From the NCBI GenBank assembly GCA_024637115.1, contig JAGXFU010000010.1:124001-188000 (forward strand): a stretch of 64,000 nt of DNA, written 5' to 3'. Positions 9,775-19,514 of the stretch are shown piece by piece; the first letter of the stretch is position 1, and each line of letters starts with the position of its first letter. The translations under genes were made by a program, and so were the position numbers. The notes below the pieces were generated by a model. That model was not told where the DNA came from. It saw only the letters and a program-made list of their open reading frames with translations, and ran no database searches. Source of the stretch: Actinomycetes bacterium (lineage in GTDB: Bacteria; Actinomycetota; Coriobacteriia; Anaerosomatales; JAGXFU01).

Positions 9775-10727
9775 GTATCGATCCCTTTCGCGTGCCCGCT
9801 GACGCGCTCGTGGTCGTTGTCGGAGGCGCGAATCTGGACACCGTGGGATTCAGCGAGAATGCCCTTGCAATGAACGACTCCAATCCCGGACAAGTTCGCT
9901 CGAATCCCGGGGGTGTTGGTCGCAATATCGCCGAGAATATCGCCCGACTGGGTGTCCGGGTCGAACTCGTGACGGCGGTCGGTTCCGATGAGGCATCGCG
10001 CGACCTGGTGGCGCGTACACGCGCGACAGGGGTCGGTATGGATGCGGCAGTCGTTGCATTCGATGTGCCCTGCGCCCGCTACCTGGCTATCAACGACGAG
10101 CGTCATGAACTCGTGGTCGCGATCAATGACATGCGCGCGCTTGAGGCACTCACGCCGGAATGCCTTGCCGAGGAGCCCCGTGTCGGGCTGCTGGCCGCGG
10201 CCGACCTCGTGGTGGTTGACGCCAACGTGTCCGTTGCCACGATCGAAGCGATTCCATCGCTGACGCACGCACCGCTGTTGCTCGATCCGGTGTCGTCTCC
10301 CAAAGCGCCCCGCTTTGAAGGCATCCTGAGTCGTGCTGCCGCGATCAAGCCCAATGGCCATGAGGCTGCCGCCCTCCTGGGCTATGCGGTCGAAACTCTC
10401 GACGATGCTCAGGCGGCGGCTCGAGAACTCGTTGCCCGGGGAGTAGGAGCGGCCTTCGTGACGCCGGCGGAGCGAGGCGTGGGATGGGCTGATGCCCGTG
10501 GCTCGGGATGCTTTGACCTTCCGGCTACGTATGTGGCGAACAGCATCGGTGCGGGGGACTCGTATGTAGGCGGACTCGCCTATGCGATGCTCGCAGGGGT
10601 AGATACCGTGCAGGCAGCGCGTTTTGCCTCGGCATGTTCAGCGATCACGCTGGGCAGCGTGGATTCGGTCAGCGAAGAGATGACGCGTGAGCGCGCGCTT
10701 GCAACCATGAAGGAGATGTACCGATGA
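9771..10727 (+). CDS. psuK: PfkB-family kinase, likely pseudouridine kinase
   Basis: VVGGANLDTVG...SNPGGVGRNIAENIARLG...NSIGAGDSYVGGLAYAML; overlaps psuG. GTG start overlaps upstream stop. Confidence 0.85.
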   Translation: MSIDPFRVPADALVVVVGGANLDTVGFSENALAMNDSNPGQVRSNPGGVGRNIAENIARLGVRVELVTAVGSDEASRDLVARTRATGVGMDAAVVAFDVPCARYLAINDERHELVVAINDMRALEALTPECLAEEPRVGLLAAADLVVVDANVSVATIEAIPSLTHAPLLLDPVSSPKAPRFEGILSRAAAIKPNGHEAAALLGYAVETLDDAQAAARELVARGVGAAFVTPAERGVGWADARGSGCFDLPATYVANSIGAGDSYVGGLAYAMLAGVDTVQAARFASACSAITLGSVDSVSEEMTRERALATMKEMYR

Positions 10728-11650
10728 GTGCAGTGGTGGAGTTTGGCGATCATCTGGCGATCGCGCCTGAGGTGAGAGAGGCGTTGGCGAGCGGAGTACC
10801 CGTGGTCGCGCTGGAATCGACGATCATCAGTCACGGCTTTCCGTACCCGACCAACGTGGAGTGTGCGCTCGAAGCAGAGCGCGTGGCGCGGGCGGCCGGT
10901 GCGGTGCCTGCAACGATCGCCATCATTGGCGGCACGCTCACGGTCGGGCTGTCAGGTGATCAGATCGAACACCTGGCGAGTGCCGGCCCCGCAGGCGTGG
11001 AGAAAGCATCTCGTCGTGACCTTGCTGTGCTGGTGGCTCGCGGGGCGGACGGAGCCACCACGGTGGCTGGCACGATGGCTGTCGCCGCGATGGCCGGCAT
11101 TCGCGTCTTTGCCACCGGAGGGATCGGCGGAGCCCACCGCGGAGCCGCTGCGTCGTTCGATATCAGCGCGGATCTGCTCGAGCTGGCTCGCACCGAGGTC
11201 GCAGTCGTGTGCGCCGGCGCGAAATCGGTGCTCGATCTCGGGCTCACGCTCGAGGTCCTCGAAACGCACGGCGTTCCGGTCCTCGGCTATCGGACCGATG
11301 AGTTCCCGGCCTTCTACACACGAACGAGTGGCCACGGCGTGGACGCCCGATTCGAGACTGCCGAGGAGATCGCGGACGTGCTGCGGGCTCGACACGAACT
11401 CAAGCTCGGAGGCGGTACGGTCATCGCGAATCCGATTCCCAAGGAGTACGAGATCGAGACGGAACTCCTCGGCAGGTGGATCGATGAGGCACTCGCCGAG
11501 GCGGACGCCATCGGAGTGCATGGCAAGGAAGTCACGCCGTTCCTGCTCGCGCGTCTTCACGAGTTGTCGGTCGGAGTGACCGCCGAGGCGAACAAGCAGC
11601 TCGTGTACAGCAACGTTGCTCTCGCCGCCGCGATTGCGAAGGCGCTCTAA
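10724..11650 (+). CDS. psuG: Pseudouridine-5'-phosphate glycosidase
   Basis: VVALESTIISHGFPYPTNVECALEAE...GVEKASRRDLAVLVARG...FATGGIGGAHRGA...ANPIPKEYE. Confidence 0.95.
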   Translation: MSAVVEFGDHLAIAPEVREALASGVPVVALESTIISHGFPYPTNVECALEAERVARAAGAVPATIAIIGGTLTVGLSGDQIEHLASAGPAGVEKASRRDLAVLVARGADGATTVAGTMAVAAMAGIRVFATGGIGGAHRGAAASFDISADLLELARTEVAVVCAGAKSVLDLGLTLEVLETHGVPVLGYRTDEFPAFYTRTSGHGVDARFETAEEIADVLRARHELKLGGGTVIANPIPKEYEIETELLGRWIDEALAEADAIGVHGKEVTPFLLARLHELSVGVTAEANKQLVYSNVALAAAIAKAL

Positions 11651-11800
11651 CTGCGCTGCCGAACAGCCTGAGTGCAGTGTGAGACGTGATGAATCACACA
11701 GTGTTTCATTCAATTCGCAAATAAGACACGTGCATGCAACCACGGGCGCGACGAAATCCTGCTGAATGTAGGCAAGGACACTTCGCCGGAGAGGCACCCC

Positions 11801-14218
11801 GTGGCAAGAGTAGACCTACACTGCCATTCACGGTTTTCAGATCGACCTTCTGATTGGTTCCTGCAGCGTATCGGAGCTGCCGAGTCGTACACTGATCCGG
11901 AGACGGTCTACGCCACGGCCAAGTCGCGTGGCATGGACTTCGTCACTCTCACCGACCACAACAGCATCGCCGGTACGATACAACTCATGCATGCCCATCC
12001 GGGAGATGTGATTGTCGGTGTTGAGACAACCACCTACTTTCCTCGCGATAGGTGCAAGATCCATTTGCTTATGTGGGGTATCGACGAGAATCAATTCGAC
12101 ACGATCCAAGACGTCCGTCAGAACATCTTCGATCTGCGCGACTATGTCCGTGAACAGAGAATCGCGCACTCCGTTGCGCACGCGACCTATGCCGTGAACG
12201 ATCGCCTCGAAGTCCACCACCTGGAGCAACTCATCGTGCTCTTTGACAACTTCGAGGTCGTCAACGGTGCCCGGACCCGACGTCAGAACGAACTCTGGCG
12301 CCATATGCTCGACAGTCTCACCCCTACTCGGCTTGCCGAACTGTGCCGCATGTATGGACTTGAGCCGTTCGGTGAGAGGCCCTGGGAGAAGGGGTTCACC
12401 GGCGGATCCGACGACCATGCGGGACTTGTCACCGGCAGATGCTGGACCGAGGCGAGTGCCGACTCTCCTGAGGAGTTCCTACGTCACCTGAGACAACGCG
12501 AGATTCGTGCGCTTGGGCGACACAACGACTATCGCACCCTTGCGTTCTCGATCTACAAGATCGCATGTGATTACGGCCGCACCGGACGAGCGCCGGCCAC
12601 CCACGCGCTCCTTTCGACTCTCGGAGACACGCTTTTCTCTGCTGAGGAGGCAGCGCCCAGGAAGAGTCTTCGCGAGCGGGCGCGCAGCGTGCGACTGCGT
12701 TCGAGCAAAGTCGGGGCCGCGGTGTTCGATCTTGCCGATGCGCTCAAGGAGAACTCGAGTTCCTCGCTCGACGAGCGACTCGATACCGCGTATGACCGAA
12801 TCGCGGTGATAGCCGATGACTTCTTTCTCTCCCTGGTGCAGTCTGCGCGAGCACACGTCATGAGCGGAGACATTGCGGCGTTCGCTCGAGACGTATCTGC
12901 AACCATTCCGGCACTCTTCCTGGCTGCGCCGTTTCTGTCGACGATGCACGTACTCAACAAAGGGCGTGTCGTTGCCGAGGAGGCAGCCCGCCGCTTTGGA
13001 GTTCCGGAGAGTGCCCGTCCCAAGCAGGTCCTCTGGTTCACCGACACGCTTACCGACTTGAATGGCGTGTCCGTGACGCTGCGGGGGATGGCTGACGTAG
13101 CGCTGCGCAGGGGGCATGATATTCGGATTGCAACCTGCGAGGACGGATCAACGCTGAGCCCCCATGATCCTCGGTTGCTCCTGTTGCCGTCCGTTCTGGA
13201 AGCATCACTGCCCTTCTACGATCAACAGAGTATTCAGGTTCCATCGGTCCTCAACGCTTTGCGCAAGATTCAGGACTACGATCCGGATGAGATCGTTATT
13301 TCGACTCCCGGGCCCGTCGGGTTGCTCGGTTTGCTGTCTGCGAGACTACTCGGCGTTCAGGCACGTTCGGTCTATCACACGGACTTTGCGGCTCAGCTCG
13401 AGCATATCGGCGGTCTTGAGTCAGCGCCCGTCGATATTGTTGAGGCGTACGTGTTGTGGTTCTACGGCCAGGCGGACGTGGTCTACGCTCCCACGAGGGC
13501 GTACGCGCGCATCCTGGAGGAGCGAGGAATCTCACCCAGCAAGATCGACCTCTTCGCGCGTGGCGTTGACACGAACTTGTTCGAGCCGATGCCCGCAGCT
13601 GCGGCCGCGGTGCGCCGTGAGTTCAGGTTGTCGGCAGGTCCCGTGCTCGCCTACGCCGGCCGGGTCTCGCGAGATAAGCGTCTTGGGTTGCTGCTTGATG
13701 CGTTTGCCGAAGTTCGCACGTCTCGACCCGATGCCAATCTCTTGATTATCGGAGACGGCCCACACATGACGGAAGTGCGTGAGCGCGCCGACCGTGTTGG
13801 AGGGGTCGTCCTCACGGGGGCACTGGAGCATGGCGATGTCGCGGCAATATACCCCGGCTGTGATGTGTTCGTGTTTCCGAGCGTAACAGACACATTCGGC
13901 ATGGCGGTGTTGGAGGCGCAGGCCTGCGGTGTTCCAGCTGTCGTGAGTGCGTACGGCGGTCCCTGCGAGGTCATTCAATCGAATCGGACGGGACTGGTCG
14001 TTGAAGGGGATTCTCCGACCGAGTGGTCTCGCGCAATCTCCACTCTTCTTGAGATGCGTGAACATAGTCCAACGGCGTATGCCGCGATGCGTTCTGCTGC
14101 ACGAGAGAACGCCCTGCTCAATTCATGGGATGGCGTACTCGATGACCTGATGAAGAGACGGTCGTGCGAGCCGGTCAACCTGCGTTCGCGACCAGTTTCA
14201 GCGAACACGCGGCGCTAG
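11801..14218 (+). CDS. PHP-domain protein fused to GT4-type glycosyltransferase
   Basis: N-term VDLHCHSRFSDRP, TLTDHNSIAG, GGSDDHAG (PHP); C-term AYAGRVSRDKRLGLLLDAFAEV, FVFPSVTDTFGMAVLEAQACGVPAVVSAYGGPCEVI (GT4). Confidence 0.9.
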   Translation: MARVDLHCHSRFSDRPSDWFLQRIGAAESYTDPETVYATAKSRGMDFVTLTDHNSIAGTIQLMHAHPGDVIVGVETTTYFPRDRCKIHLLMWGIDENQFDTIQDVRQNIFDLRDYVREQRIAHSVAHATYAVNDRLEVHHLEQLIVLFDNFEVVNGARTRRQNELWRHMLDSLTPTRLAELCRMYGLEPFGERPWEKGFTGGSDDHAGLVTGRCWTEASADSPEEFLRHLRQREIRALGRHNDYRTLAFSIYKIACDYGRTGRAPATHALLSTLGDTLFSAEEAAPRKSLRERARSVRLRSSKVGAAVFDLADALKENSSSSLDERLDTAYDRIAVIADDFFLSLVQSARAHVMSGDIAAFARDVSATIPALFLAAPFLSTMHVLNKGRVVAEEAARRFGVPESARPKQVLWFTDTLTDLNGVSVTLRGMADVALRRGHDIRIATCEDGSTLSPHDPRLLLLPSVLEASLPFYDQQSIQVPSVLNALRKIQDYDPDEIVISTPGPVGLLGLLSARLLGVQARSVYHTDFAAQLEHIGGLESAPVDIVEAYVLWFYGQADVVYAPTRAYARILEERGISPSKIDLFARGVDTNLFEPMPAAAAAVRREFRLSAGPVLAYAGRVSRDKRLGLLLDAFAEVRTSRPDANLLIIGDGPHMTEVRERADRVGGVVLTGALEHGDVAAIYPGCDVFVFPSVTDTFGMAVLEAQACGVPAVVSAYGGPCEVIQSNRTGLVVEGDSPTEWSRAISTLLEMREHSPTAYAAMRSAARENALLNSWDGVLDDLMKRRSCEPVNLRSRPVSANTRR

Positions 14219-14240
14219 CCCCGCGACCCAGGAGTATTCA

Positions 14241-14450
14241 ATGAGTGAGTTCTACAACCTGTGTACGAAGGTCTCCTCACACCTTGAAGAGAGCTTCTCT
14301 CAAGATCCACTGGGGCTTATACGCGCCAAGGGAGAAGTCGCAACGCGGACCGGCTTCCTCGTCTCACTCGTTGGTCCGGGTGATCCAGATGATCCTGCCA
14401 AGATCCGGTTGCTCCAAGATGTGGCCAAGAGCCTCGATATTCCCGTCTAG
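14241..14450 (+). CDS. Small conserved-looking protein of unknown function (69 aa)
   Basis: ATG with caggag RBS; MSEFYNLCTKVSSHLEESFSQDPLGLIRAKGEVATRTGFLVSLVGPGDPDDPAKIRLLQDVAKSLDIPV. Confidence 0.6.
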   Translation: MSEFYNLCTKVSSHLEESFSQDPLGLIRAKGEVATRTGFLVSLVGPGDPDDPAKIRLLQDVAKSLDIPV

Positions 14451-14466
14451 GAACAAGGAGTGTGTC

Positions 14467-15510
14467 GTGAATCTCACGGTCAAGACAAGAATCGCCGTAT
14501 CTATGTCAATCGTGCTTCTGATGAGTGTCGCGACCGGAGGACTCTCGTGGTTCTATCACGCCCGTGCAGCTGAGTACGCTGCGCTGTCCCGCGCCGCCTT
14601 TGAACGTTCCGCGTGGATTGAAACGCTTTCGAACCAGGCGACGACGTTCTTTGGTGAGGCGAACGATCTTGCGCTTGGTCTTGACGCGGCAACCACCGCT
14701 GAGAGTTCAGCTGAGTACGGTGAGGTGATGGGGGTGGACAACGACATCAGTGTCTTCTTGAGCCGCCCTGTGGAAGGGTTTGGCGAGGGCGAACTCGAGA
14801 AGGTTACCGGTGAATGGGGAGCTCTTCGGCTGGCTGTCTTTGCTTGGGTGAACGAGCACGCGGCGCAGGGAAGCCTGCCAACGAGACTCACGCTCAACCC
14901 CGACGGGAAAGTACGTGCGAGTATCGACACGAATATCCCCATGCCAGACGAGTTCGAGGCACTCGACGAGAACGAGATGCGCACCACCGTCAGAAGCAAG
15001 GCAGAGGCATTCACGTTGCGAACGCTCCGCGGACTTGGTGTTGACGCTTCGGCGGAGGCTCAGGCCGCTCAGCGACTCGAACTAGAAGCCCGCCAACGAG
15101 CTCTCACTGTGATGATTGTCTCGTTCATGCTGAGCGCAATTGTTGTGCTGATCGCCGCAGTGTGGCTCTACCGAACAATCGCAACGCCACTCAACCAGGT
15201 CCGGAACACCGCTGAGAGAGTCTCGTCCGGCGATTTCGAGCTGTCGTTCGCGTATCACGGCGATGACGAGATCGGCGCACTGGTTCATGCTATCGAGGAG
15301 ATGCGCGACGCGGTGATTATGCGCGTCAAGGTCATGCAGGAGATGGCAGGTGTTGTAACCGTAACGGCTGAGTCGATGAGGGTCGCAATCGACCACGCGC
15401 ATGAAGTCGCGGTCGCGGATGACAACATCGTCCTAGTAGAGGCGCTCGATGAAGTTGGGAAGAGAGCATCTGTTCTCAAGCAACTCGCGTCGCAGATGCT
15501 CGATAGCTAG
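14467..15510 (+). CDS. HAMP-domain transmembrane protein lacking a recognisable output domain
   Basis: TM at N-term, ~150-aa extracytoplasmic segment, second TM (VSFMLSAIVVLIAAVWLY), HAMP-like IATPLNQVRNTAERVSSGDFELSFAYHGDDEIGALVHAIEEM, then ~65 aa. GTG start with aaggag RBS. Confidence 0.75.
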   Translation: MNLTVKTRIAVSMSIVLLMSVATGGLSWFYHARAAEYAALSRAAFERSAWIETLSNQATTFFGEANDLALGLDAATTAESSAEYGEVMGVDNDISVFLSRPVEGFGEGELEKVTGEWGALRLAVFAWVNEHAAQGSLPTRLTLNPDGKVRASIDTNIPMPDEFEALDENEMRTTVRSKAEAFTLRTLRGLGVDASAEAQAAQRLELEARQRALTVMIVSFMLSAIVVLIAAVWLYRTIATPLNQVRNTAERVSSGDFELSFAYHGDDEIGALVHAIEEMRDAVIMRVKVMQEMAGVVTVTAESMRVAIDHAHEVAVADDNIVLVEALDEVGKRASVLKQLASQMLDS

Positions 15511-15691
15511 TTTCAGGCAGTCGCTCCTCCGTGCGACTAGGTGGGCTGTGTCCGCTTGAACGATACGACCGTACCATCAGCTCTCCGGTGCTCTCCAAAC
15601 TCTTTGGTCAACGCGAATCTAGGTGTATGTTGGATGGAGGTGTCGCGCGGGGAGCGTGACCCTTCCACGATACCCAGGAGGAGCTTTGCCG

Positions 15692-16435
15692 ATGTCAGCA
15701 CCCGCACCAACGAGTCCGGTCGCAACCGATCTCGCCATTCAGACGTCCGATCTCGTCAAGACATATGGTGAGGGCCACGCGGCCGTCACTGCGCTCGATG
15801 GAGTATCCCTCGAGATTCCGGCAGGCGAGTTCGTGGTGCTGCTTGGACCCAGCGGCTCGGGCAAGACAACGCTCCTCAACCTGATCGGCGCACTCGAAGC
15901 GCCCACCAGCGGATCACTCAAGGCCTTTGGCAGCGAGCTTGGCGAGCTCGACGACGACGGGCGTACAGCGTACCGGCTCGACAGCGTTGGGTTCGTGTTC
16001 CAGTTCTACAACCTCGTTCCCACTCTCACGGCGCGTGAGAACGTCGCGCTCATGGCTGAGCTTACGGGCTCAGATGCTGAGCAGCGCACCGCCGATGTGC
16101 TCACAGCTGTGGGACTTGGTGATCGGATGGATCACTTTCCCTCCCAACTCTCAGGCGGTGAGCAACAGCGTGTTGCGATCGCGCGCGGCATTGTGAAGCA
16201 CCCTCGTCTATTGCTCTGTGATGAGCCGACCGGGGCTCTGGATGTCGAAACCGGCAAGCAGGTGCTCGGGGTCTTGCGCGAGCTCGCAAATGGGAGTGAC
16301 CGCACGGTCGTGATCGTCACGCATAACGCGGTAATCGGAAAGATGGCCGATCGGGTGATTCGTTTGCGTGATGGTTCTGTGGTCGATGTCGCACTCAACG
16401 AACGCGTCGGCTCTGCCGAGGAGCTCGACTGGTGA
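15692..16435 (+). CDS. ABC transporter ATP-binding protein (LolD/MacB type)
   Basis: GPSGSGKTTLLNLIGAL, LSGGEQQRVAIARGIV, LLLCDEPTGALD. Confidence 0.94.
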   Translation: MSAPAPTSPVATDLAIQTSDLVKTYGEGHAAVTALDGVSLEIPAGEFVVLLGPSGSGKTTLLNLIGALEAPTSGSLKAFGSELGELDDDGRTAYRLDSVGFVFQFYNLVPTLTARENVALMAELTGSDAEQRTADVLTAVGLGDRMDHFPSQLSGGEQQRVAIARGIVKHPRLLLCDEPTGALDVETGKQVLGVLRELANGSDRTVVIVTHNAVIGKMADRVIRLRDGSVVDVALNERVGSAEELDW

Positions 16436-18807
16436 GCTATCTCAATGTGAAGCGGCGTCGCGATCTGAAGCGTCGCAGATGGCAGTATGGTGCCGCTGCG
16501 CTCACGATATTCCTTGGCGTGATGATCTTCGCAACGAGTTACGACGCATATCGAAACCTCGACCTGTCCTACCGCGGAACCTACGACCGGCTGGCGTTCG
16601 CCGATGTCACCGTGACGGGGGCTCAGTCCGGGTTTGCGAGTGATGTGCGAGCCATTGACGGGGTAGCCGTTGTCGAACCGCGCGTGCAGGCGGATCTCCC
16701 CATGCGCGTCAACGGAGACAAGACTTTCATCGGTCGCATGGTGGGCATGCCGGCAGGCGAGCAGCCGCAGATCAATCGCGTCGATGTGCTCGTTGGCGAG
16801 TATCTCGGCCCTGATTCGTCGCGCTCGGCGCTCGCAGAGACCCACATGTTTGATCATTTCGCACTGCAACTCGGGGACACCGTCGAGTACTTCGATGGGG
16901 AGACATGGCGCGGCCTCGACATCAGTGGCTCCGCGTTGTCTCCGGAATACGTCTGGCCTGCACGGAATGCACAAGACGTGCTCTCGCTGCCCGGTTCTTT
17001 CGGGGTGCTCTTTGTCGATGAGGGCGTACTCGATTCGATACCCACTCCACTCGTTGAAGAGCAGGACCTCGTGCTCTACGACAACGATGTGATCACCGAG
17101 GATATCGATTCGGCTGTTCGCCGGGCAGCGAGCGATGCGAATGCGGCGTCTGTTGTGGTGCTCGCGGATCAGCCCTCCAACAAGGTGCTGCAGCTCGATG
17201 TGACCGGTTTTGAGCAGATGGCCATCGCGTTCCCGGTGATGTTTCTGCTCGCAGCCGGAATGGCGACCTACACACTCATGACCCGACTCGTATATCAGGA
17301 ACGAGAGATCATCGGCACGCTGCGGGCCAATGGTTTGAGCAGACGAGAAGTGGTGCGCCACTATCTCTCATATGGCTTGTGGCTCGGGGGTATCTCAGGC
17401 GTGCTCGGTGTGGTGGTCGGTATGCCGCTCGGCTGGCTCTCCACCGAGGCATACACGGCTGAGCTCGGCATTCCGGATACGGTTCGCGGCTTTTACTGGA
17501 CGACTATCGTGATCGGTATTCTGTTCGGAGTCGCCACAGGGCTCGTCTCAGCGTGGGTGCCTGCTCGTTCGGCCTCGCGACTCGACCCGGCAGAGGCGAT
17601 GAGGGGAGACATGACGGCCGTGGTCGGCCACACAAGCCTGGTCGAGCGGCTGTTTCCTGTCGTTCGTCGCATTCCCACGCGGTGGCGGATGGTCGTGCGC
17701 GGAATCGGTCGAAACAAGCGACGCAGTTTCTCCACGGTACTCGGAGTGGTGCTCGCCCTTGTGCTGATCATGGCTTCATGGGGACTCATCGACTCGATGC
17801 GCTATCTGTTGACCAGGCAGTACACCGAGATACAGCACGATGATGCGACCATCATCTTTGACTCTGAAGTCAGCGCATCGAAGGTCGGTCTTGTAGACGG
17901 GGTTCCAGGAGTCTCGCGAGCAGAATCTGTCCTCGCTCTGGGAGTAAGCGTGAAGGGGCCGGATGACAGCTACACAACGCAACTATTGGGCTTTGATGCC
18001 ACGACCGAGATGCATCAGTTCGAAGTTCCCCTCCCGGACCAGGGCGTGCTGCTGGGCCGAACGCTACGCGACCAACTCGGGCTCAAGGTCGGGGACGTGG
18101 CAACGATCTCCTGTACCGGGCTCGACACCACGTTCGAGGTGCCGGTAGCCGGCTTTCTCAGTGAGCCGCTCGGCACATTCGCATATATGCGCAAGGACGT
18201 ACTCACGAACGCTCTGGCACAAGCTACTCCCGCGGTTGCCGAGGAACGATTGACGCAGCCGGATTCCACGGTTGTGATGGCTCTATTCGACGACGGTGCT
18301 GACCGACAGAGTGTGCTCGACGATCTGGGTAGTGTGCCCGGCGTTGCTTCAGTAACCGACTCACGCGAGCTCTTCTTGCTCGTCCAGGACTACATGGGGC
18401 TCTTCTATGTGTTCGTGGGTATGATGCTTGCCTTCGGAGGTCTCCTCGCCTTCGCGCTGATCTTCAATACGATGTCAGTGAACCTGGCCGAGCGTGCGAC
18501 CGAACTTGCAACTATGCGCGCCAATGGGCTTTCGCGCGGTCAGGCTGCACGGCTTGTAGTGTGGGAGAATCTCCTGCTGACTATCATCGGTATCCCGTTT
18601 GGGCTTGCTGCAGGCTACTGGGCTGCCAGCGTAATGATGGCGAGCTACTCAAGTGATCTGTTCGTGTTCGATCTGCATTTCGAGCCGCTCACGTATCTGT
18701 GGTGCGCCCTGTCGATGATCGCCGTGACGCTGATCTCGCTCTGGCCGGGAGTGCGCGCCGCGCAGCGAGTCGACATCGGCTCGATCGTACGGCAGCGAAG
18801 CATGTAG
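16432..18807 (+). CDS. FtsX-like permease
   Basis: Translationally coupled to the ATPase; two FtsX-type membrane modules (IIGTLRANGLSRREVVRHYL; ELATMRANGLSRGQAARLVVWENLLL). Confidence 0.9.
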   Translation: MSYLNVKRRRDLKRRRWQYGAAALTIFLGVMIFATSYDAYRNLDLSYRGTYDRLAFADVTVTGAQSGFASDVRAIDGVAVVEPRVQADLPMRVNGDKTFIGRMVGMPAGEQPQINRVDVLVGEYLGPDSSRSALAETHMFDHFALQLGDTVEYFDGETWRGLDISGSALSPEYVWPARNAQDVLSLPGSFGVLFVDEGVLDSIPTPLVEEQDLVLYDNDVITEDIDSAVRRAASDANAASVVVLADQPSNKVLQLDVTGFEQMAIAFPVMFLLAAGMATYTLMTRLVYQEREIIGTLRANGLSRREVVRHYLSYGLWLGGISGVLGVVVGMPLGWLSTEAYTAELGIPDTVRGFYWTTIVIGILFGVATGLVSAWVPARSASRLDPAEAMRGDMTAVVGHTSLVERLFPVVRRIPTRWRMVVRGIGRNKRRSFSTVLGVVLALVLIMASWGLIDSMRYLLTRQYTEIQHDDATIIFDSEVSASKVGLVDGVPGVSRAESVLALGVSVKGPDDSYTTQLLGFDATTEMHQFEVPLPDQGVLLGRTLRDQLGLKVGDVATISCTGLDTTFEVPVAGFLSEPLGTFAYMRKDVLTNALAQATPAVAEERLTQPDSTVVMALFDDGADRQSVLDDLGSVPGVASVTDSRELFLLVQDYMGLFYVFVGMMLAFGGLLAFALIFNTMSVNLAERATELATMRANGLSRGQAARLVVWENLLLTIIGIPFGLAAGYWAASVMMASYSSDLFVFDLHFEPLTYLWCALSMIAVTLISLWPGVRAAQRVDIGSIVRQRSM

Positions 18808-18979
18808 GTCAGCTCGACAGGCTCGCCGGTGCGACCGTAGATCCACTTGACTCTGAGTTGCTCCGGCAGACGTGGCGGCAAGGTGAGAAGGCATCGCCTC
18901 GTTGTGGCTCAGCACGCATTGATTATCATCATGCGAGTACCTGCACCCAAACAGAATCCGACGGGCGGGAGCAGCCGGT

Positions 18980-19366
18980 CTAGCGATTCATCACTGTGAT
19001 GCTGAACTGCAGGACTGTAGCGATGCACACCCAGATGAGATACGGAATCAACGCAGCCGACGCGAGCCAGGAAAACGGCCAGATCGCCCACATCGACCAG
19101 CCGATGGTCAGCAGTGTGAGAATGATGTCCACGAGCGCCAGTTCGAAGTTTCGCAGACCGAATTGAATCGGGGTGAAGGCGAAGTTCACCACCAGGTTGA
19201 TCACTATTGGAATGAGTACCGCTTTAGGGATATCACCCGTGAGCGCACGGTAAGCAACATAGCCATACACCAGGAATATGATCGGGTAGAGAACGCTCCA
19301 CACCGTGCCAAACAGAGCCGCTGGAGGAGCCCAGGCTGGTTTGGCGATCTCCTCGTACCAGCTCAT
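18980..19366 (-). CDS. TspO/MBR family tryptophan-rich protein
   Basis: MSWYEEIAKPAWAPPAALFGTVWSVLYPIIFLVYGYVAYRAL...NFAFTPIQFGLRN. Confidence 0.9.
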   Translation of the reverse strand: MSWYEEIAKPAWAPPAALFGTVWSVLYPIIFLVYGYVAYRALTGDIPKAVLIPIVINLVVNFAFTPIQFGLRNFELALVDIILTLLTIGWSMWAIWPFSWLASAALIPYLIWVCIATVLQFSITVMNR

Positions 19367-19514
19367 TCCAGTGTTCTCCCTGCTTCTGAGTGGTTCTGTT
19401 GTGCTCGTGTTGATGCCCGACAGAAAGCGTAGCACTACCGAGATCTCTTCGAGATAACCGAGCTCGCCGGATGGTATCTTTTGGGTGACGGCGAGGAACC
19501 GGGAAGCAGGGTCG

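Noticed and set aside
16132-17361. 409-aa minus-strand ORF opposite the ABC/FtsX genes (and similar long antisense ORFs, e.g. 1837-2559, 12479-13117, 35270-36085, 50859-51809)
   Set aside because: Compositional shadow ORFs of GC-rich coding strands; no recognisable motifs and fully overlapped by well-supported genes.
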